NCBI RefSeq assembly: GCF_958450345.1
Contig: NW_027052566.1
Coordinates: 372,001-436,000 of the forward strand
DNA from: Calliphora vicina
Taxonomy: Eukaryota; Arthropoda; Insecta; Diptera; Calliphoridae
DNA: 64,000 nt
Direction of reading: 5' to 3'
The notes beneath the pieces were generated by a model. The model did no database searches and had not been told where the DNA came from. It was given only the letters and a program-made list of their open reading frames with translations. Numbering within the stretch: position 1 is the first letter of the stretch; the number at the start of each line of letters is the position of its first letter. Positions 1 through 11,876 of the stretch are shown one piece after another. A program made the translations under genes and the position numbers.

Positions 1-28
1 AATACTATAGTACACTATATTTTCTATA
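1..28. repeat. Partial monomer at the left edge
   Basis: The window begins at unit position 4 (AATACTATAG) of a CTATAG-type monomer whose later part reads ACACTAT instead of ACACAAT. The first complete unit starts at 29. The array therefore extends to the left of the window. Confidence 0.97.
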
Positions 29-59
29 GGAAATACTATAGTACACAATATTTTCTATA
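29..59. repeat. Reference A-type monomer (CTATAG form)
   Basis: First complete unit and a standard example of the A-type: A at unit position 10 gives CTATAG at 8-13. This creates the perfect 10-bp palindrome TACTATAGTA at unit positions 6-15. A-type units tend to occur in runs, for example about 784-963, 3,451-3,670, 16,614-16,855 and 29,248-29,620, separated by long runs of G-type units. Confidence 0.95.
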
Positions 60-121
60 GGAAATACTATAGTACACAATATTTTGTACAGGAAATACTG
101 TAGTACACAATATTTTCTATA

Positions 122-150
122 GGAAATACTGTAGTACACAATTTTCTATA
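122..150. repeat. 29-bp monomer variant (2-bp deletion), 14 copies
   Basis: Unit in which CAATATTTTC is shortened to CAATTTTC. Other copies start at 1,290, 16,897, 18,065, 23,892, 26,213, 28,404, 31,872, 35,497, 35,960, 38,469, 42,094, 44,510 and 47,081, each 29 bp. Two units upstream of every copy is a unit boundary reading TGTACAGG in place of CTATAGG. The pair is a stable composite marker, so all 14 copies most likely descend from one deletion event. None lies to the right of 47,109. Confidence 0.93.
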
Positions 151-336
151 GGAAATACTATAGTACACAATATTTTCTATAGGAAATACTATAGTACACA
201 ATATTTTCTATAGGAAATACTGTAGTACACAATATTTTCTATAGGAAATACTATAGTACACTATATTTTCTATAGGAAATACTATAGTACACAATATTTT
301 CTATAGGAAATACTATAGTACACAATATTTTGTACA

Positions 337-359
337 GGAAATACACAATATTTTCTATA
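337..359. repeat. 23-bp monomer variant (8-bp deletion), copy 1 of 3
   Basis: GGAAATAC is joined directly to ACAATATT. The missing 8 bp lie between two TAC triplets, as expected for slippage at a short direct repeat. It is preceded by TGTACAGG. Other copies at 17,112-17,134 and 26,428-26,450 have the same flanks and belong to the copied blocks. Confidence 0.93.
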
Positions 360-2279
360 GGAAATACTGTAGTACAGAATATTTTCTATAGGCAATACTG
401 TAGTACACAATATTTTCTATAGGCAATACTGTAGTACACAATATTTTCTATAGGAAATACTGTAGTGCACAATATTTTCTATAGGAAATACTGTAGTGCA
501 CAATATTTTCTATAGGAAATACTGTAGTACACAATATTTTCTATAGGAAATACTGTAGTACAGAATATTTTCTATAGGCAATACTGTAGTACACAATATT
601 TTCTATAGGAAATACTGTAGTACAGAATATTTTCTATAGGAAATACTGTAGTACACAATATTTTCTATAGGAAATACTGTAGTACACAATATTTTCTATA
701 GGAAATACTGTAGTTCACAATATTTTCTATAGGAAATACTGTAGTGCACAATATTTTCTATAGGAAATACTGTAGTGCACAATATTTTCTATAGGAAATA
801 CTATAGTACACAATATTTACTATAGGAAATACTATAGTACACAATATTTTCTATAGGAAATACTATAGTACACAATATTTTCTATAGGAAATACTATAGT
901 ACACAATATTTTCTATAGGAAATACTATAGTACACTATATTTTCTATAGGAAATACTATAGTACACAATATTTTCTATAGGAAATACTATAGTACACAAT
1001 ATTTTGTACAGGAAATACTGTAGTACACAATATTTTCTATAGGAAATACTGTAGTGCACAATATTTTCTATAGGAAATACTATAGTACACAATATTTTCT
1101 ATAGGAAATACTATAGTACACAATATTTTCTATAGGAAATACTGTAGTACACAATATTTTCTATAGGAAATACTATAGTACACTATATTTTCTATAGGAA
1201 ATACTATAGTACACAATATTTTCTATAGGAAATACTATAGTACACAATATTTTGTACAGGAAATACTGTAGTACACAATATTTTCTATAGGAAATACTGT
1301 AGTACACAATTTTCTATAGGAAATACTGTAGTACACAATATTTTCTATAGGAAATACTGTAGTACACAATATTTTCTATAGGAAATACTGTATTACACAA
1401 TATTTTCTATAGGAAATACTGTAGTACACAATATTTTCTATAGGAAATAATGTAGTACACAATATTTTCTATAGGAAATACTGTAGTACACAATATTTTC
1501 TATAGGAAATACTGTAGTACACAATATTTTCTATAGGAAATACTGTAGTACACAATATTTTCTATAGGAAATACTGTAGTACACAATATTTTCTGTAGGA
1601 AATACTGTAGTACACAATATTTTCTATAGGAAATACTGTAGTACACAATATTTTCTATAGGAAATAATGTAGTACACAATATTTTCTATAGGAAATACTG
1701 TAGTACACAATATTTTCTATAGGAAATACTGTAGTACACAATATTTTCTATAGGAAATACTGTAGTACACAATATTTTCTATAGGAAATACTGTAGTACA
1801 CAATATTTTCTATAGGAAATACTGTAGTACACAATAATTTCTATAGGAAATACTGTAGTACACAATATTTTCTATAGGAAATACTGTAGTACACAATATT
1901 TTCTATAGGAAATACTGTAGTACACAATATTTTCTATAGGAAATACTGTAGTACACAATATTTTCTATAGGAAATACTATAGTACACAATATTTTCTATA
2001 GGAAATACTGTAGTACACAATATTTTCTATAGGAAATACTGTAGTACACAATATTTTCTATATTAAATACTGTAGTGCACAATATTTTCTATAAGAAATA
2101 CTGTAGTGCACAATATTTTCTATAGGAAATACTGTAGTACACAATATTTTCTATAGGAAATACTGTAGTACACAATATTTTCTATAGGAAATACTGTAGT
2201 ACACAATATTTTCTATAGGAAATACTGTCGTACACAATATTTTCTATAGGTAATACTGTCGTACGCAATATTTTCTATA

Positions 2280-2309
2280 GGAAATCTGTCGTACACAATA
2301 TTTTCTATA
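2280..2309. repeat. 30-bp unit, private deletion in the CpG cluster
   Basis: One A is missing (GGAAATCTG). The paralogous unit at about 19,055 is intact, so this deletion arose after the 4.2-kb duplication. Confidence 0.9.
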
Positions 2310-2340
2310 GGAAATACTGTCGTACACAATATTTTCTATA

Positions 2341-2371
2341 GGAAATACTGTAGTACACAATATTTTCTATA
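2341..2371. repeat. Reference G-type monomer (CTGTAG form, majority unit)
   Basis: Standard example of the majority unit: G at position 10 gives CTGTAG, and positions 16-23 read CACAATAT. Relative to the A-type it differs by one base, which breaks only the central base pair of the TACTATAGTA palindrome. Long homogeneous runs of this unit occur, for example about 48,660-49,130, 53,565-54,230 and 60,515-61,140. Confidence 0.95.
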
Positions 2372-2830
2372 GGAAATACTGTCGTACACAGTATTTTCTA
2401 TAGGAAATACTGTAGTACACAATATTTTCTATAGGAAATACTGTAGTACACAATATTTTCTATAGGAAATACTGTAGTACACAATATTTTCTATAGGAAA
2501 TACTGTAGTACACAATATTTTCTATAGGAAATACTGTAGTACACAATATTTTCTATAGGAAATGCTGTAGTACACAATATTTTCTATAGGAAATACTGTA
2601 GTACACAACATTTTCTATAGGAAATACTGTAGTACACAATATTTTCTATAGGAAATACTGTAGTACACAATATTTTCTATAGGAAATACTGTAGTACACA
2701 ATATTTTCTATAGGAAATACTGTAGTACACAATATTTTCTATAGGAAATACTGTAGTACACAATATTTTCTATAGGAAATACTGTAGTACGCAATATTTT
2801 CTATAGGAAATACTGTAGTACACAATATTT

Positions 2831-3450
2831 TATATAGGAAATACTGCAGTACAGAATATTTTCTATAGGAAATACTGTAGTACAGAATATTTTCTATAGG
2901 AAACACTGTAGTACAGAAAATTTTCTATAGGAAATACTATAGTACAGAATATTTTCTATAGGAAATACTATAGTACAGAATATTTTCTATAGGAAATACT
3001 GTAGTACACAATATTTTCTATAGGAAATACTGTAGTACACAATATTTTCTATAGGAAATACTGTAGTACACAATATTTTCTATAGGAAATACTGTAGTAC
3101 AGAATATTTTCTATAGGAAATACTGTAGTACACAATATTTTCTATAGGCAAATACTGTAGTACAGAATATTTTCTATAGGAAGTACTGTAGTACAGAATA
3201 TTTTCTATAGGAAATACTGTAGTACACAATATTTTCTATAGGAAATACTGTAGTACACAATATTTTCTATAGGAAATACTGTAGTACACAATATTTTCTA
3301 TAGGAAATACTGTAGGACACAATATTTTCTATAGGAAATACTGTAGTACACAATATTTTCTATAGGAAATACTGTAGTACACAATATTTTCTATAGGAAA
3401 TACTGTAGTACACAATATTTTCTATAGGAAATACTGTAGTACACAAAATT
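2831..3450. repeat. ~0.6-kb segment repeated at 5,095-5,710 (2.26-kb period)
   Basis: The rare run TTTATATAGG followed by a GCAGTACAG unit, two ACAGAAT units and a GGAAACAC unit starts here, at 5,095 and at 19,545 (copy 2 of the 4.2-kb block). The GTAGGACAC marker follows at 3,312 and 5,575. Offsets of 2,264 then 2,263 equal 73 monomers, with a 1-bp shift explained by the 32-bp unit at 3,147. Confidence 0.85.
3147..3178. repeat. 32-bp unit (GGCAAATAC), copy 1
   Basis: A 1-bp insertion: GGCAAATAC in place of GGAAATAC or GGCAATAC. It recurs only at 19,861-19,892. These are the only two units longer than 31 bp that I found. Confidence 0.9.
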
Positions 3451-4439
3451 TTCTATAGGAAATACTATAGTACACAATATTTTCTATAGGAAATACTATA
3501 GTACACAATATTTACTATAGGAAATACTATAGTACACAATATTTTCTATAGGAAATACTATAGTACACAATATTTTCTATAGGAAATACTATAGTACACA
3601 ATATTTTCTATAGGAAATACTATAGTACACAATATTTTCTATAGGAAATACTATAGTACACAATATTTTCTATAGGAAATACTGTAGTACACAATATTTT
3701 CTATAGGAAATACTGTAGTACACAATATTTTCTATAGGATATACTATAGTACACAATATTTTCTATAGGAAATACTGTAGTACACAATATTTTCTATAGG
3801 AAATACTGTAGTACACAATATTTTCTATAGGAAATACTGTAGTACACAATATTTTCTATAGGAAATACTGTAGTACACAATATTTTCTATAGGAAATACT
3901 GTAGTACACAATATTTTCTATAGGAAATACTGTAGTACACAATATTTTCTATAGGAAATACTGTAGTACACAATATTTTCTATAGGAAATACTGTAGTAC
4001 ACAATATTTTCTATAGGAAATACTGTAGTGCACAATATTTTCTATAGGAAATACTGTAGTGCACAATATTTTCTATAGGAAATACTGTAGTACACAATAT
4101 TTTCTATAGGAAATACTGTAGTACAGAATATTTTCTATAGGCAATACTGTAGTACACAATATTTTCTATAGGCAATACTGTAGTACACAATATTTTCTAT
4201 AGGAAATACTGTAGTGCACAATATTTTCTATAGGAAATACTGTAGTACACAATATTTTCTATAGGAAATACTGTAGTACACAATATTTTCTATAGGAAAT
4301 ACTGTAGTACACAATATTTTCTATAGGAAATACTGTAGTACACAATATTTTCTATAGGAAATACTGTAGTACACAATATTTTCTATAGGAAATACTGTAG
4401 TACAGAATATTTTCTATAGGAAATACTGTAGTACAAAAT

Positions 4440-5500
4440 ATTTTCTATAGACAATACTGTAGTACAGAATATTTTCTATAGGAAGTACTGTAGTACAGAA
4501 TATTTTCTATAGGAAATACTGTAGTACACAATATTATCTATAGGAAATACTGTAGTACACAATATTTTCTATAGGAAATACTGTAGTACACAATATTTTC
4601 TAAAGGAAATACTGTAGTACACAATATTTTCTATAGGAAATACTGTAGTACACAATATTTTCTATAGGAAATACTGTAGTACACAATATTTTCTATAGGA
4701 AATACTGTAGTACACAATATTTTCTATAGGAAATACTGTAGTACACAATATTTTCTATAGGAAATACTGTAGTACACAATATTTTCTATAGGAAATACTG
4801 AAGTACACAATATTGTTTATAAGAAATACTGTAGTACACAATATTTTCTATAGGAAATACTGTAGTACACAATATTTTCTATAGGAAATACTGTAGTACA
4901 CAATATTTTCTATAGGAAATACTGTAGTACACAATATTTTCTATAGGAAATACTGTAGTACACAATATTTTCTATAGGAAATACTGTAGTACACAATATT
5001 TTCTATAGGAAATACTGTAGTACACAATATTTTCTATAGGAAATACTGTAGTACGCAATATTTTCTATAGGAAATACTGTAGTACACAATATTTTATATA
5101 GGAAATACTGCAGTACAGAATATTTTCTATAGGAAATACTGTAGTACAGAATATTTTCTATAGGAAACACTGTAGTACAGAATATTTTCTATAGGAAATA
5201 CTATAGTACAGAATATTTTCTATAGGAAATACTGTAGTACAGAATATTTTCTATAGGAAATACTGTAGTACACAATATTTTCTATAGGAAATACTGTAGT
5301 ACACAATATTTTCTATAGGAAATACTGTAGTACACAATATTTTCTATAGGAAATACTGTAGTACAGAATATTTTCTATAGGAAATACTGTAGTACAAAAT
5401 ATTTTCTATAGACAATACTGTAGTACAGAATATTTTCTATAGGAAGTACTGTAGTACAGAATATTTTCTATAGGAAATACTGTAGTACACAATATTTTCT
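4440..5500. repeat. 961-bp (31-monomer) internal duplication marker pair
   Basis: The rare junction CTATAGACAATAC, followed by ACAGAAT and GGAAGTAC units, occurs at 4,450 and again at 5,411, exactly 31 monomers apart. This indicates a local duplication overlapping the 2.26-kb relation. Confidence 0.75.
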
Positions 5501-6269
5501 ATAGGAAATACTGTAGTACACAATATTTTCTATAGGAAATACTGTAGTACACAATATTTTCTATAGGAAATACTGTAGGACACAATATTTTCTATAGGAA
5601 ATACTGTAGTACACAATATTTTCTATAGAAAATACTGTAGTACACAATATTTTCTATAGGAAATACTGTAGTACACAATATTTTCTATAGGAAATACTGT
5701 AGTACATAAAATTTTCTATAGGAAATACTATAGTACACAATATTTTCTATAGGAAATACTATAGTACACAATATTTTCTATAGGAAATACTATAGTACAC
5801 AATATTTTCTATAGGAAATACTATAGTACACAATATTTTCTATAGGAAATACTATAGTACACAATATTTTCTATAGGAAATACTGTAGTACACAATATTT
5901 TCTATAGGAAATACTGTAGTACACAATATTTTCTATAGGAAATACTGTAGTACACAATATTTTCTATAGGAAATACTATAGTACACAATATTTTCTATAG
6001 GAAATACTGTAGTACACAATATTTTCTATAGGAAATACTGCAGTACAGAATATTTTCTATAGGAAATACTGTAGTACACAATATTTTCTATAGGAAACAC
6101 TGTAGTACACAATATTTTCTATAGGAAATACTGTAGTACACAATATTTTCTATAGGAAATACTGTAGTACACAATATTTTCTATAGGAAATACTGTAGTA
6201 CACAATATTTTCTATAGGAAATACTGTAGTACACAATATTTTCTATAGGAAATACTGTAGTACACAAAA

Positions 6270-7000
6270 TTTTCTATAGGAAATACTATAGTACACAATA
6301 TTTTCTATAGGAAATACTGTAGTACACAAAATTTTCTATAGGAAATACTATAGTACACAATATTTTCTATAGGAAATACTATAATACACAATATTTTCTA
6401 TAGGAAATACTATAGTACACAATATTTTCTATAGAAAATACTATAGTGCACAATATTTTCTATAGGAAATACTGTAGTACACAATATTTTCTATAGGAAA
6501 TACTGTAGTACACAATATTTTCTATAGGAAATACTGTAGTACACAATATTTTCTATAGGAAATACTGTAGTACACAATATTTTCTATAGGAAATACTGTA
6601 GTACACAATATTTTCTATAGGAAATACTGTAGTACACAATATTTTCTATAGGAAATACTGTAGTACACAAAATTTTCTATAGGAAATACTATAGTACACA
6701 ATATTTTCTATAGGAAATACTGTAGTACACAAAATTTTCTATAGGAAATACTATAGTACACAATATTTTCTATAGGAAATACTATAATACACAATATTTT
6801 CTATAGGAAATACTATAGTACACAATATTTTCTATAGAAAATACTATAGTACACAATATTTTCTATAGAAAATACTATAGTGCACAATATTTTCTATAGG
6901 AAATACTGTAGTGCACAATATTTTCTATAGGAAATACTATAGTACACAATATTTTCTATAGGAAATACTATGGTACACAATGTTTTCTACAGGAAATACT
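6270..7000. repeat. 403-bp (13-monomer) tandem duplication
   Basis: The series ACAAAATT unit, A-type unit, ACAAAATT unit, A-type units, CTATAATACAC unit occurs twice. The CTATAATAC marker lies at about 6,378 and 6,781, 403 bp apart, which is 13 x 31. A GTGCAC A-type unit follows each copy. Confidence 0.85.
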
Positions 7001-10000
7001 GTAGTACACAATGTTTTCTACAGGAAATACTGTAGTACACAATATTTTCTATAGGAAATACTGTAGTACACAATATTTTCTATAGGAAATACTGTAGTAC
7101 ACAATATTTTCTATAGGAAATACTGTAGTACACAATATTTTCTATAGGAAATACTGTAGTACACAATATTTTCTATAGGAAATACTGTAGTACACAATAT
7201 TTTCTATAGGAAATACTGTAGTACACAATATTTTCTATAGGAAATACTGTAGTACACAATATTTTCTATAGGAAATACTGTAGTACACAATATTTTCTAT
7301 AGGAAATACTATAGTACACAATATTTTCTATAGGAAATACTGTAGTACACAATATTTTCTATAGGAAATACTGTAGTGCACAATATTTTCTATAGGAAAT
7401 ACTGTAGTGCACAATATTTTCAATAGGAAATACTATAGTACACAATATTTTCTATAGGAAATACTGTAGTACAGAATATTTTCTATAGGCAATACTGTAG
7501 TACACAATATTTTCTATAGGAAGTACTGTAGTACAGAATATTTTCTATAGGAAATACTGTAGTACACAATATTTTCTATAGGAAATACTGTAGTACACAA
7601 TATTTTCTATAGGAAATACTGTAGGACACAATATTTTCTATATTAAATACTGTAGTACACAATATTTTCTATAGGAAATACTGTAGTACACAATATTTTC
7701 TATATTAAATACTGTAGTACACAATATTTTCTATAGGAAATACTGTAGTACACAATATTTTCTATAGGAAATACTGTAGTACACAATATTTTCTAAAGGA
7801 AATACTGCAGTACACAATATTTTCTATAGGATATACTGTAGTACACAAAATTTTCTATAGGAAATACTGTAGTACACAATATTTTCTATAGGAAATACTG
7901 TAGTACACAATATTTTCTATAGGAAATACTGTAGTACACAATATTTTCTATAGGAAATACTGTAGTACACAATATTTTCTATAGGAAATACTGTAGTACA
8001 CAATATTTTCTATAGGAAATACTGTAGTACACAATATTTTCTACAGGAAATACTATAGTACACAATATTTTCTATAGGAAATACTATGGTACACAATATT
8101 TTCTACAGGAAATACTGTAGTACACAATATTTTCTATAGGAAATACTGTAGTACACAATATTTTCTATAGGAAATACTGTAGTACACAATATTTTCTATA
8201 GGAAATACTGTAGTACACAATATTTTCTATAGGAAATACTGTAGTACACAATATTTTCTATAGGAAGTACTGTAGTACAGAATATTTTCTATAGGAAATA
8301 CTGTAGTACACAATATTTTCTATAGGAAATACTGTAGTACACAATATTTTCTATAGGAAATACTGTAGTACACAATATTTTCTATAGGAAATACTGTAGG
8401 ACACAATATTTTCTATAGGAAATACTGTAGTACACAATAATTTCTATAGGAAATACTGTAGTACACAATATTTTCTATAGGAAATACTGTAGTACACAAT
8501 ATTTTCTATAGGAAATACTGTAGTACACAATATTTTCTATAGGAAATACTGTAGTACACAAAATTTTCTATAGGAAATACTATAGTACACAATATTTTCT
8601 ATAGGAAATACTGTAGTACACAATATTTTCTATAGGAAATACTGTAGTACACAATATTTTCTATAGGAAATACTATAGTACACAATATTTTCTATAGGAA
8701 ATACTGTAGTACACAATATTTTCTATAGGAAATACTGCAGTACAGAATATTTTCTATAGGAAATACTGTAGTACACAATATTTTCTATAGGAAATACTGT
8801 AGTACACAATATTTTCTATAGGAAATACTGTAGTACACAATATTTTCTATAGGAAATACTGTAGTACACAATATTTTCTATAGGAAATACTGTAGTACAC
8901 AATATTTTCTATAGGAAATACTGTAGTACACAATATTTTCTATAGGAAATACTATAGTGCACAATATTTTCTATAGGAAATACTGTAGTACACAATATTT
9001 TCTATAGGAAATACTATAGTACACAATATTTTCTATAGGAAATACTATGGTACACAATATTTTCTACAGGAAATACTGTAGTACACAATATTTTCTAGAG
9101 GAAATACTGTAGTACACAATATTTTCTATAGGAAGTACTGTAGTACAGAATATTTTCTATAGGAAATACTGTAGTACACAATATTTTCTATAGGAAATAC
9201 TGTAGTACACAATATTTTCTATAGTAAATACTGTAGTACACAATATTTTCTATAGGAAATACTGTAGTACACAATATTTTCTATAGGAAATACTGTAGTA
9301 CACAATATTTTCTATAGGAAATACTATAGTACACAATATTTTCTATAGGAAATACTGTAGTACACAATATTTTCTATAGGAAATACTGCAGTACAGAATA
9401 TTTTCTATAGGAAATACTGTAGTACACAATATTTTCTATAGGAAATACTGTAGTACACAATATTTTCTATAGGAAATACTGTAGTACACAATTATTTCTA
9501 TAGGAAATACTGTAGTACACAATATTTTCTATAGGAAATACTGTAGTACACAAAATTTTCTATAGGAAATACTATAGTACACAATATTTTCTATAGGAAA
9601 TACTATAGTACACAATATTTTCTATAGGAAATACTATAGTACACAATATTTTCTATAGGAAATACTATAGTACACAATATTTTCTATAGGAAATACTATA
9701 GTACACTATATTTTCTTTAGGAAATACTATAGTACACAATATTTTCTACAGGAAATACTGTAGTGCACAATATTTTCTACAGGAAATACTGTAGTGCACA
9801 ATATTTTCTATAGGAAATACTGTAGTACACAATATTTTCTATAGGAAATACTGTAGTACACAATATTTTCTATAGGAAATACTGTAGTACACAATATTTT
9901 CTATAGGCAATACTGTAGTACAGAATATTTTCTATAGGAAGTACTGTAGTACAGAATATTTTCTATAGGAAATACTGTAGTACACAATATTTTCTATAGG

Positions 10001-10990
10001 AAATACTGTAGTACACAATATTTTCTATAGGAAATACTGTAGTACACAATATTTTCTATAGGAAATACTGTAGTACACAATATTTTCTATAGGAAATACT
10101 GTAGGACACAATATTTTCTATAGGAATTACTGTAGTACACAATATTTTCTATAGGAAATACTGTAGTACACAATATTTTCTATAGGAAATACTATAGTAC
10201 ACAATATTTTCTATAGGAAATACTATAGTACACTATATTTTCTTTAGGAAATACTATAGTACACAATATTTTCTATAGGAAATACTATAGTACACAATAT
10301 TTTCTACAGGAAATACTGTAGTGCACAATATTTTCTATAGGAAATACTGTAGTACACAATATTTTCTATAGGAAATACTGTAGTACACAATATTTTCTAT
10401 AGGAAATACTGTAGTACACAATATTTTCTATAGGCAATACTGTAGTACAGAATATTTTCTATAGGAAGTACTGTAGTACAGAATATTTTCTATAGGAAAT
10501 ACTGTAGTACACAATATTTTCTATAGGAAATACTGTAGTACACAATATTTTCTATAGGAAATACTGTAGTACACAATATTTTCTATAGGAAATACTGTAG
10601 GACACAATATTTTCTATAGGAATTACTGTAGTACACAATATTTTCTATAGGAAATACTGTAGTACACAATATTTTCTATAGGTAATACTGTAGTACACAA
10701 TATTTTCTATAGGAAATACTGTAGTACACAAAATTTTCTATAGGAAATACTATAGTACACAATATTTTCTATAGGAAATACTATAGTACACAATATTTTC
10801 TATAGGAAATACTATAGTACACAATATTTTCTATAGGAAATACTATAGTACACAATATTTTCTATAGGAAATACTGTAGTACACAATATTTTCTATAGGA
10901 AATACTATAGTACACAATATTTTCTATAGGAAATACTATAGTACAGAATATTTTCTATAGGAAATACTGTAGTACACAATATTTTCTATA

Positions 10991-11020
10991 GGAAATACTG
11001 TAGACACAATATTTTCTATA
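10991..11020. repeat. 30-bp unit (GTAGACAC), first of five
   Basis: One T is missing, giving CTGTAGACACAAT. Copies start at 13,923, 16,123, 24,510 and 25,439, all 30 bp. They tie the 2.93-kb HOR, the 1.44-kb block and the 929-bp tandem duplication to one ancestral unit. Confidence 0.92.
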
Positions 11021-11857
11021 GGAAATACTGTAGTACACAATATTTTCTATAGGAAATACTGTAGTACACAATATTTTCTATAGGCAATACTGTAGTACAG
11101 AATATTTTCTATAGGAAGTACTGTAGTACAGAATATTTTCTATAGGAAATACTGTAGTACACAATATTTTCTATAGGAAATACTGTAGTACACAATATTT
11201 TCTATAGGAAATACTGTAGTACACAATATTTTCTATAGGAAATACTGTAGGACACAATATTTTCTATAGGAATTACTGTAGTACACAATATTTTCTATAG
11301 GAAATACTGTAGTACACAATTTTTTCTATAGGAAATACTGTAGTACACAATATTTTCTATAGGAAATACTGTAGTACACAATATTTTCTATAGGAAATAC
11401 TGTAGGACACAATATTTTCTATAGGAAATACTGTAGTACACAATATTTTCTATAGGAAATACTGTAGTACACAAAATTTTCTATAGGAAATACTATAGTA
11501 CACAATATTTTCTATAGGAAATACTGTAGTACACAAAATTTTCTATAGGAAATACTATAGTACACAATATTTTCTATAGGAAATACTATAGTACACAATA
11601 TTTTCTATAGGAAATACTGTAGTACACAATATTTTCTATAGGAAATACTATAGTACACAATATTTTCTATAGGAAATACTGTAGTACACAATATTTTCTA
11701 TAGGAAATACTGCAGTACACAATATTTTCTATAGGAAATACTGCAGTACAGAATATTTTCTATAGGAAATACTGTAGTACACAATATTTTCTAATGGAAA
11801 TACTGTAGTACACAATATTTTCTATAGGAAATACTGTAGTACACAATATTTTCTATA

Positions 11858-11876
11858 GTGCACAATATTTTCTATA
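11858..11876. repeat. 19-bp truncated unit (12-bp deletion)
   Basis: CTATA at the end of one unit is joined directly to GTGCAC. The deletion runs between CTATAG at the unit boundary and CTATAG inside an A-type unit, a 6-bp direct repeat. The corresponding place in the next 2.93-kb copy is not deleted, so the event is private to this copy. Confidence 0.9.

Larger units (their letters stand above)
2222..2400. repeat. TGTCGTAC (CpG-bearing) monomer cluster, copy 1
   Basis: Units at 2,226, 2,257, 2,287 and 2,318, and again at 2,379, read TGTCGTAC instead of TGTAGTAC. One also reads GTACGCAAT and the last ACACAGTAT. This is the main concentration of CpG dinucleotides in an array whose standard units contain none. 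The cluster recurs at 19,000-19,175. Confidence 0.9.
1..4240. repeat. ~4.2-kb duplicated block, copy 1
   Basis: The order of variant monomers here is repeated at about 16,776-20,955. Matching markers include the 29-bp units (122 and 16,897; 1,290 and 18,065), the 23-bp unit (337 and 17,112), GTAGTTCAC (710 and 17,485), GTATTAC (1,390 and 18,165), the TGTCGTAC cluster (2,226 and 19,001), the 32-bp unit (3,147 and 19,861) and TTTACTATAG (3,511 and 20,225). The offset is 16,775 at first, 16,776 after the 1-bp deletion at 2,280, and 16,714 beyond about 2.8 kb, where copy 1 holds two more monomers. The left limit is unknown because the window starts inside the match. Homology fades near 4,240. Confidence 0.9.

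Noticed and set aside
337..359. Insertion or excision site of a mobile element at short units
   Set aside because: The short units are simple internal deletions between short direct repeats (TAC, CTATAG, AATA). There is no target-site duplication, terminal repeat or foreign sequence.
4801..4835. Unusual stretch CTGAAGTACACAATATTGTTTATAAG as a regulatory site
   Set aside because: It is a single unit with several private substitutions, of normal length and in register. No copy or partner supports a function.
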